From the NCBI RefSeq assembly GCF_050303215.1, contig NZ_JBNLBH010000057.1, positions 1 through 64,000 on the forward strand: a stretch of 64,000 nucleotides of DNA, in the 5' to 3' direction. Shown in pieces: positions 58,465-64,000 of the stretch. The notes below the pieces were generated by a model, which worked only from the letters and a program-made list of their open reading frames with translations, was not told the origin of the DNA and did no database searches. The position numbers and the translations under genes were made by a program. The DNA is from Haliangium sp050303215. Lineage in GTDB: Bacteria; Myxococcota_A; Polyangia; Haliangiales; Haliangiaceae. Position 1 is the stretch's first letter; each line of letters starts with the position of its first letter.

Positions 58465-59187
58465 ATGCCGGGCATGCCAGTCACCACTCGCACCGAGACC
58501 ATCACGGCTCCCGACGGCGGGCACTTCGACGCCCACGTGGCCCTCCCGGCCGCGGGCACGGGCCCCGGCGTCCTCGTCATCCAGGAGATCTTCGGCGTCA
58601 ACCACTACATTCGCGATCGCTGCGCCAAGCTCGCCGCGCTCGGCTACGTGGCCATGGCCCCCGACTGCTTCTGGCGGCTCGAGCGCAACCTCGAGATCGA
58701 CCCCACCACGCCCGAGGCCGTCACCCGGGCCCAGGGCTATGTCGGCCGCTTCGACGGCCCCCAGGGCACCCGCGACCTCATCGCCGCGTTGGCCCACCTG
58801 CGGGCCCTGCCCGAGGCCCCCAGCGGCAAGGCCGGCGTGCTCGGCTTCTGCTTCGGCGGCACCATGGCCTACGTGCTGGCCTGCAACGCCGACCCCGACG
58901 TCGCCGTGTGCTACTACGGCTCGCGCATCGACAGCATGCTCGACCAGGGCGACAACATCACCTGCCCCACGCTGTTCCAGTACGGCGGCAAGGACGCCTA
59001 CATCTCGGCCGACCAAGTCGCCCAGGTGGCCGCCTTCGCCGCCGACAAGGACCACATCGAGCACCGCGTCTACGACGCCGGCCACGCCTTCGACAACGAG
59101 TTCAGCCCCCTGTTCAGCGACCCCGCCGCCCAGGTCGAGGCCTGGGAGGTCACCCGCGCCTTCCTCGCCACGCACCTGCCGGCGTGA
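58465..59187 (+). CDS. Dienelactone hydrolase family protein
   Basis: The 240-residue alpha/beta-hydrolase starts at ATG 58465; the next ATG (58474) is equally possible. The nucleophile elbow GFCFGG has Cys129, as in dienelactone hydrolase, with Asp in GGKDAYIS and His in YDAGHAFDNE. VLVIQEIFGVNHYIRD supplies the oxyanion/N-terminal segment, and RLERNLEIDPTTPEAVTRAQGYVGRFD lies in the lid. These enzymes hydrolyse dienelactones in chloroaromatic degradation or related carboxyl esters. It is 25 bp upstream of the first aldo/keto reductase, suggesting co-transcription. Confidence 0.92.
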   Translation: MPGMPVTTRTETITAPDGGHFDAHVALPAAGTGPGVLVIQEIFGVNHYIRDRCAKLAALGYVAMAPDCFWRLERNLEIDPTTPEAVTRAQGYVGRFDGPQGTRDLIAALAHLRALPEAPSGKAGVLGFCFGGTMAYVLACNADPDVAVCYYGSRIDSMLDQGDNITCPTLFQYGGKDAYISADQVAQVAAFAADKDHIEHRVYDAGHAFDNEFSPLFSDPAAQVEAWEVTRAFLATHLPA

Positions 59188-59212
59188 GCCCCAACCCGAT
59201 TAGGACGACACC

Positions 59213-60196
59213 ATGCAATACACCAACCTGGGCCCGACCGGGCTCATCGTGTCCCGCATCTGCCTCGGCTGCATGACCTACGGCACCCCGACCTGGCGCG
59301 AGTGGGTGCTCGACGAGGCCGCCAGCCGACCCTTCTTCGAGCGCGCCCTCGAGCTCGGCATCAACTTCTTCGACACCGCCGACATGTACTCCGCCGGGGT
59401 GTCCGAAGAGGTCACCGGCCGGGCCTTGGGCGAGCTGGCCAAGCGCGACGAGATCGTCATCGCGTCCAAGGTGTACTTCCCCACCGGCCCGGGCAAGAAC
59501 CAGCGCGGGCTCAGCCGCAAGCACATCATGCACGCCATCGACGGCACCCTGAAGCGGCTCGGCACCGACTACGTCGACCTGTACCAGATCCACCGCTTCG
59601 ACCCCAACACCCCCATCGAAGAGACCATGGAGGCCCTCCACGACGTGGTCAAGGCCGGCAAGGCGCTGCACATCGGGGCCTCGTCGATGTGGGCGTGGCA
59701 GTTCGCCAAGGCCCAGGCCGTGGCCGAGCGCAACGGCTGGACCCGGTTCTCGTCCATGCAGAACTACTACAACCTGGTCTACCGCGAGGAGGAGCGCGAG
59801 ATGCTGCCCATGTGCGCCGACCAGGGCCTGGCGGTGCTGCCCTGGAGCCCGCTGGCGCGCGGCTTCCTGGCCCGCTCCGGCGACCCCGAGGCCACCCAGA
59901 CCGCGCGCAGCCGGTCCGAGGGCCAGATCAGCGAGTGGCTCCAGCTCGGGCAGGAGAACGACCTCGTCATCCGCACCCGGGTGGGCGAGATCGCGGCCGC
60001 CCGCGGCGTGTCCAACGCCCAGGTCGCGACCGCCTGGCTGCTGTCCAGGCCCGCGGTGACCGCTCCCATCATCGGCGCCCGCAAGCTCGAGCACCTCGAT
60101 GACGCGGTCGCGGCCCTGGAGGTCGAGCTCGACGACGAGGAGATCTCCCGCCTCGAAGCCCCCTATCAGCCCCACGAGGTCGTCGGCCACCAGTAG
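59213..60196 (+). CDS. Aldo/keto reductase, active-site-complete copy
   Basis: The 327-residue protein is an AKR TIM barrel with the complete catalytic tetrad D54 and Y59 (FFDTADMYS), K86 (IASKVYF) and H127 (YQIHRFD). Opening NLGPTGLIVSRICLGCMTYG and the ending GARKLEHLDDAVAALEVELDDEEI are those of the YhdN/Tas-type subfamily, which reduces aldehydes or ketones with NADPH. The substrate is unknown. A near-identical paralogue lies 1.2 kb downstream (61366-62346), separated by an oppositely oriented hydrolase. The preceding dienelactone hydrolase gene lies 25 bp upstream. Confidence 0.95.
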   Translation: MQYTNLGPTGLIVSRICLGCMTYGTPTWREWVLDEAASRPFFERALELGINFFDTADMYSAGVSEEVTGRALGELAKRDEIVIASKVYFPTGPGKNQRGLSRKHIMHAIDGTLKRLGTDYVDLYQIHRFDPNTPIEETMEALHDVVKAGKALHIGASSMWAWQFAKAQAVAERNGWTRFSSMQNYYNLVYREEEREMLPMCADQGLAVLPWSPLARGFLARSGDPEATQTARSRSEGQISEWLQLGQENDLVIRTRVGEIAAARGVSNAQVATAWLLSRPAVTAPIIGARKLEHLDDAVAALEVELDDEEISRLEAPYQPHEVVGHQ

Positions 60197-60225
60197 CCGC
60201 GTCGTCACGCCGCCCAGCGCCAAGC

Positions 60226-61122
60226 TCAGCCCGGGGTGGGGAACTCCTGGAACCAGTCGATGATGTGGCTGGCCACCGGGTCGGGGGCCTCGAGCTGCAG
60301 AAAGTGCCCGGCGGCCTGCACCAGCATCCGCTCGTAGGGGCCGGTGAAGTACTCGTCCTGGCCTTCGGACAGGCGGGCGGAGATGCACCCGTCGCGGGTG
60401 CCGTGGAGGTAGAGCAGGGGCACCGCGATGGGGCGGACGGGCGCGCGGACGCGGGCCAGCAGCTTGCTCGGCGGGCGGGTGAGGGCGCGATAGTAGGCCA
60501 CGGGCGCGGGCATGCTCACCTGCAGGCAGTCGTGCAGGGCGGCGCGATCGTCCTCGGGCAGCACGAAGCCCGGCGACCACAGCCGCCACAGCCGATCGAT
60601 GAGGGCGAAGTCGCGCCGGCGCATCACCCGCTCGGGCATGCCCGGCACCTGGAAGAAGAACATGTACCAGCTCCGCCCCACCTGGCCCGGGAAGCGCAGC
60701 AGCCGGCGCAGGAACACCTGCGGGTGCGGCACCGCCAGGGTCACGGCCGCCGTGAAGTGGGCCGGGGCGTCGACCAGGGCCCCGTACAGCGCGGCCGCGC
60801 CCCAGTCGTGGCCCACCGCGTACACCGGCCGGTCCGGCGACAGGGTTCGGGCCAGCTCGATCACGTCCAGGGCCAGCCGCTCCAGGTCGTAGGGCCCGTG
60901 CAGGACCGAGGGGTGATAGCCCCGCATCCACGGCGCCGCCACTCGGTAGCCGGCCTCGACCAGGCGCGCCATCACCGGCCCGAAGCTGCGCGGGTGATCG
61001 GGGAAGCCGTGCAGGAGCAGGACCAGCGGCGCGTCGTCGCGGCCCGGTGGCGCCGCGGCGAGACAGTGGAATGTGCCGCTCGGCAGGGCGACGTCACGCT
61101 CGACCACGTCTCGGGGCATCAT
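60226..61122 (-). CDS. Epoxide-hydrolase-like alpha/beta hydrolase
   Basis: The 298-residue protein has the oxyanion motif LLLHGFPDHPRSFG, the nucleophile elbow VGHDWGAA with an Asp as nucleophile (as in epoxide hydrolases and haloalkane dehalogenases), and a catalytic His in VQAAGHFLQLEAPDPVA. A cap domain of about 100 residues (FLRRLLRFPGQVGRSWYMFFFQVPGMPER) lies between. Asp plus GHDWG favours epoxide hydrolase or fluoroacetate dehalogenase over esterase. It lies antiparallel between the two aldo/keto reductases, so the three may deal with the same kind of reactive carbonyl or epoxide compound, but this is inference from position. Confidence 0.9.
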   Translation of the reverse strand: MMPRDVVERDVALPSGTFHCLAAAPPGRDDAPLVLLLHGFPDHPRSFGPVMARLVEAGYRVAAPWMRGYHPSVLHGPYDLERLALDVIELARTLSPDRPVYAVGHDWGAAALYGALVDAPAHFTAAVTLAVPHPQVFLRRLLRFPGQVGRSWYMFFFQVPGMPERVMRRRDFALIDRLWRLWSPGFVLPEDDRAALHDCLQVSMPAPVAYYRALTRPPSKLLARVRAPVRPIAVPLLYLHGTRDGCISARLSEGQDEYFTGPYERMLVQAAGHFLQLEAPDPVASHIIDWFQEFPTPG

Positions 61123-61365
61123 GTCCCGAGCGTGGTACCGCAGCCGCCCGGTTCGGGCAACCCCCAGGCCCGCGCAATCGGCCCGCCGCGGCGGCCGACC
61201 CCTCCGGCCATCACGCTGAGTCGGCCTCGGCGGACGGCGCTCCCGGGCTCACCATCGACGGTACGGTCGGACCGCTGCAACCGCAACATCCCCGTGTGCT
61301 ACGATAGCGCGCGCGGCGGCGGCTGGCGCTCTCCAGCGAGCGTCACACCTCAGGAGGACGACCTC

Positions 61366-62346
61366 ATGCGATACACCAACCTGGGCCCGACTGGGCTGGT
61401 CGTGTCCCGGCTCTGCCTCGGATGCATGACCTACGGCACCCCGGCCTGGCGCGAGTGGGTGCTCGATGAGGCTGCCAGCCAGCCCTTCTTCAAGCGCGCC
61501 ATCGAGCGCGGCATCAACTTCTTCGACACCGCCGACATCTGCTCCGACGGCATGTCCGAGGAAGTCACCGGCCGGGCGCTGCGCGAGCTGGCCAGGCGCG
61601 ACGAGATCGTCATCTCGGCCAAGGTGTACTTCCCCACCGGCCCGGGCCAGAACCAGCGTGGGCTCAGCCGCAAGCACATCAGGCACGCCATCGACGGCAC
61701 CCTGAAGCGGCTCGGCACCGACTACGTCGACCTGTACCAGATCCACCGCTTCGACCCCAACACCCCCATCGAAGAGACCATGGAGGCGCTCCGCGACGTG
61801 GTCGAGGCCGGCAAGGCGCTGCACATCGGAGCCTCGTCGATGTGGGCGTGGCAGCTCGCCAAGGCCCAGGCCGTGGCCGAGCGCCGCGGCTGGCCCCGGA
61901 TCTCGTCGATGCAGAACTACTACAACCTGGTCTACCGCGAGGAGGAGCGCGAGATGCTGCCCCTGTGCGCCGACCAGGGCCTGGCGGTGTTGCCCTGGAG
62001 CCCGCTGGCGCGCGGCTTCCTGGCCCGCTCCGGTGGTCCCAAGGAGGCCTCGACCCCGCGCAGCCGGAGCGAAGACCTGGGCGAGTGGCTCCAGATCGGC
62101 CAGGAGAACGATCTCCTCATCCGCGCCCGCGTGAGCGAGATCGCCCGCGCCCGCGGGGTCTCCAACGCCCAGGTCGCGATCGCCTGGCTGTTGGCCAAGC
62201 CGGTGGTCACCGCCCCCATCATCGGCGCGCGCCGGCTGGAACACCTCGACGACGCGATCGCGGCCCTGGACCTCGAGCTCGACGCCCACGAGCTCCGCCG
62301 CCTCGAAGCCCCGTACCGACCCCACGAGGTCGTCGGCCACGAGTAG
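61366..62346 (+). CDS. Aldo/keto reductase paralogue lacking the catalytic tyrosine
   Basis: The 326-residue protein has a strong ribosome site (AGGAGG at 61352-61357). It is a clear duplicate of the 59213-60196 protein, with long identical stretches (for example KRLGTDYVDLYQIHRFDP). D54, K86 and H127 are kept, but the Tyr of the tetrad is replaced: the segment reads FFDTADICSDG, putting Cys at 59. Tyr is the acid/base of AKR catalysis, so this copy is predicted inactive or altered in reaction. All three bases needed for Cys are clear (TGC). The rest of the protein is intact, so it is not a pseudogene by frame. Confidence 0.93.
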   Translation: MRYTNLGPTGLVVSRLCLGCMTYGTPAWREWVLDEAASQPFFKRAIERGINFFDTADICSDGMSEEVTGRALRELARRDEIVISAKVYFPTGPGQNQRGLSRKHIRHAIDGTLKRLGTDYVDLYQIHRFDPNTPIEETMEALRDVVEAGKALHIGASSMWAWQLAKAQAVAERRGWPRISSMQNYYNLVYREEEREMLPLCADQGLAVLPWSPLARGFLARSGGPKEASTPRSRSEDLGEWLQIGQENDLLIRARVSEIARARGVSNAQVAIAWLLAKPVVTAPIIGARRLEHLDDAIAALDLELDAHELRRLEAPYRPHEVVGHE

Positions 62347-62396
62347 CCCCGTCACCTGGGCTCACCGACCGCGCGCGCCGGGTCGGCGGGCCGCGC

Positions 62397-63449
62397 TCAC
62401 TGCGGCAGCACCCGCACGCAGGTCTCGCGCCAGCTCTGGCCGCCGCGCTCGTCGCGCTGCACCACCCAGATCCGCACCTCCAGGCCGTCGCCGACCACGT
62501 CCGGGTTGGCGGGCGCGGTCCACTCGCTGGACAGAGGCGGCTCGTTGCCGGCGAAGTCGCGCGGCCCGCCCGAGACCTCGCGCTGCCAGCCCCCGCGGGT
62601 GGCGAACCAGGCGTAGCGGAGGTTTTCGGTGAACATGCGCGCGCCGCCGTCGAAGGTGGGCACCAGATAGTCCTCGCGCGCGCCCTCGGCCTCGACCGGC
62701 TCGAACTCGACGACCTCGCCCGCGCGCACCTCCAGCGGCGCGCTCGAGTCGCCGCAGCGGGCCACCGGCGCGCTCACCGCCGCGGCGTCCTCGACCGTGG
62801 CCATCAGGTCGTCCATGCCCGGGTTCTGGTTGGCCACCCGCTCGGGCGGCAGCGGCAGGCCAAAGCGGGCCCGCTTGGACCCGTACTGGGCCAGCTCCTC
62901 GTCCTCGTCAGCGCCCCGCACGGCCAGCTCGACCTGGACGTCGATGTTGCCGCCGGCGCCGGCCGCCTCCGCGGCCACGGCTTCGAGCGAGCCCGCCACC
63001 TCGATCTGGTCGAGCAGCAGCGCCGGCAGCACGCTGTTGGCGCGCAGCAGGCCGCATACCTCTACCGGCCCGCCGTCCGGGCCGCTGGCCTGCTCGGGGT
63101 CGTCGATGCTCACCCACGGCTCGGCCGCGGTGCCCGCGAGCGGGAACGCGGCCCGCGCGGGATCGTCGCAGCGCAGCGACTCCGTCGGCCAGCACGCGGT
63201 CATGCGGTACGAGAGCCGTCGATCGGCGTTGGGATCGGACACCAGGGCGCACACCGATACATCGACCCGGGGCAGATCGCCCAGGTCGCTGTCGGGCGTG
63301 AGCGGCACGATCACCTCGGGCGGCTCGCTGATCATGCCCAGGATGCGCAGGTCGAGCACGAGCGAGGGTAGTTCGAAGTTGCCGCAGCTCGCGCCCGCCG
63401 CGCTCGCCAGCGCGGTGGTCAGGCACAGGAGGGTCGCGCGCGCGCGCAT
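62397..63449 (-). CDS. Putative lipoprotein next to a TonB-dependent receptor
   Basis: The 350-residue protein starts at ATG 63449, whose bases overlap the stop of the receptor gene; a GTG at 63455 adds two residues. Signal and lipobox AAGASC. The mature part holds several Cys (VSVCALVSD, MTACWPTESLRCDDP, VEVCGLL, VARCGDSS) and ends with ETCVRVLPQ. No catalytic motif is recognised. The tight coupling to the TonB-dependent receptor suggests an outer-membrane partner or substrate-binding role. WFATRGGWQREVSGGPRDFAGNEPPLSSEW resembles an immunoglobulin-like beta domain. Confidence 0.8.
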   Translation of the reverse strand: MRARATLLCLTTALASAAGASCGNFELPSLVLDLRILGMISEPPEVIVPLTPDSDLGDLPRVDVSVCALVSDPNADRRLSYRMTACWPTESLRCDDPARAAFPLAGTAAEPWVSIDDPEQASGPDGGPVEVCGLLRANSVLPALLLDQIEVAGSLEAVAAEAAGAGGNIDVQVELAVRGADEDEELAQYGSKRARFGLPLPPERVANQNPGMDDLMATVEDAAAVSAPVARCGDSSAPLEVRAGEVVEFEPVEAEGAREDYLVPTFDGGARMFTENLRYAWFATRGGWQREVSGGPRDFAGNEPPLSSEWTAPANPDVVGDGLEVRIWVVQRDERGGQSWRETCVRVLPQ

Positions 63450-64000
63450 CACCACTCTCCTTTCACGCCCAGCGTGGGCAGGATGGGCAGGCTGGTCACC
63501 GGGGCCCGCTCGCGGTAGCGGTAGTCGTACTGGATGGCCTCGACGTTGTCGACGTTGAGCAGGTTCTGCACGTCGAGGTAGGCGCTGATGCGGAAGTAGT
63601 CGAACAGCCAGGTTTTTTCGACCCGGACGTCGATCTGATGGAACAGCTCGCGGCGGTCGCTGAGCTCGGCGCCCTCGCGGGGCTCGTACAGGCCCGAGTC
63701 GCCGTCGAAGGTGCCGTCGAAGACCGGGGTGTCGGGGCGGCCGGTGGCCAGGCGGAAGCGGCCCCCCAGCTCCCAGCCGCTGTCGAAGCGATAGCTGGCC
63801 ACCGCGTTGAGCACGTGGCGTTGGTCGAAGAACGACGGCGACACCGGCTCGTCGGGCGTGAGCCGGCGCCGGGTTCGGCTGAGGGTGTAGGCCAGCCAGC
63901 CGTACAGCTTGCGCGTGATCTCGCGCTTGATCATCAGCTCCATGCCCATGGTGTTGCTCACGCCCACGCTGGCGAAGCCGACCGGGTCGGTGACCAGGGC
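63449..64000 (-). CDS. TonB-dependent receptor, C-terminal part (cut by window edge)
   Basis: The open frame runs out of the window at 64000, leaving the last 183 residues of an outer-membrane receptor. They show the usual closing strands of a 22-stranded barrel: GMELMIKREITRKLYGWLAYTLSRTRRR, SFFDQRHVLNAVASYRF, WELGGRFRLATGRPDTPV and ISAYLDVQNLLNVDNVEAIQYDY, ending LGVKGEW with a C-terminal Trp. FDQRHVLN is a standard signature of TonB-dependent receptors. The plug domain and substrate are outside the window. It overlaps the following lipoprotein gene by a base (ATGA). Confidence 0.88.
   Translation of the reverse strand, partial: ALVTDPVGFASVGVSNTMGMELMIKREITRKLYGWLAYTLSRTRRRLTPDEPVSPSFFDQRHVLNAVASYRFDSGWELGGRFRLATGRPDTPVFDGTFDGDSGLYEPREGAELSDRRELFHQIDVRVEKTWLFDYFRISAYLDVQNLLNVDNVEAIQYDYRYRERAPVTSLPILPTLGVKGEW

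Noticed and set aside
61249..62355. A 368-codon minus-strand frame opposite the second aldo/keto reductase
   Set aside because: A similar antisense frame exists opposite the first copy simply because the genes are duplicates; it is not independently conserved.

Overview
This is a high-GC bacterial chromosome segment, most likely from a myxobacterium-type member of the Myxococcota. The sequence signs are a MYXO-CTERM-like C-terminal sorting signal on a VWA lipoprotein (12561-14279), a 75-residue ribbon-helix-helix-like protein of the TIGR04563 type (48135-48362), two very large eukaryotic-like Ser/Thr kinases (24602-28909 and 31765-35007), a PP2C phosphatase, a cysteine-rich repeat protein, many lipoproteins and several multiheme cytochromes. 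I saw no rRNA, tRNA, CRISPR array or complete insertion sequence. The only mobile-type remnant is a wrecked Rpn-family nuclease gene near the left edge.

Layout. 1-9.3 kb: end of an unknown gene, Rpn pseudogene, a Pro/Ala-rich lipoprotein, Rsm22-type methyltransferase, PP2C phosphatase, solitary DNA methyltransferase, GIY-YIG-like small protein, DNA polymerase IV and a flavin monooxygenase with an 11-residue repeat insert. 9.3-14.3 kb: OPT transporter, outer-membrane barrel and VWA protein. 14.4-20.7 kb: a tight forward operon of three exported proteins (cytochrome-like, lipoprotein, DUF1501-like), then a methyltransferase, an RNA ligase and an HD-phosphatase/polynucleotide kinase joined by 4-bp overlaps. 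The last three look like an RNA-repair cassette. 20.8-31.7 kb: Cys-rich protein, peroxiredoxin, CocE-type hydrolase, a double-kinase/TPR signalling protein, an orphan lanthipeptide-type precursor, a PlsC acyltransferase and two methionine-salvage genes (mtnB, mtnD). 31.8-36.7 kb: kinase-NTPase-CBM48 fusion and an HTTM membrane protein with its small partner. 36.9-44.8 kb: an electron-transfer island with 5-, 23- and 10-heme cytochromes, a membrane cytochrome b-like protein, an Fe-S flavoprotein and an outer-membrane barrel, which together look like a trans-envelope conduit. 44.8-49.7 kb: DUF1499 protein, S46 dipeptidyl peptidase, TIGR04563 protein and acyl-CoA dehydrogenase. 49.8-56.1 kb: CsgG-like protein and a peptide-export operon (GAF/HlyD adaptor, C39-peptidase ABC exporter, second adaptor). 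56.1-58.4 kb: a Septu-like ATPase plus HNH nuclease pair. 58.4-64 kb: dienelactone hydrolase, two duplicated aldo/keto reductases flanking an epoxide-hydrolase-like protein, then a lipoprotein and the end of a TonB-dependent receptor.

Functional links. The double-glycine leader peptide at 29.3 kb and the C39 exporter at 52.6 kb are 23 kb apart but are the only leader-peptide substrate and leader-peptidase in the window. The RNA-repair trio and the cytochrome conduit are the best candidates for under-described systems. All functional calls come from reading motifs by eye; no database search was possible.
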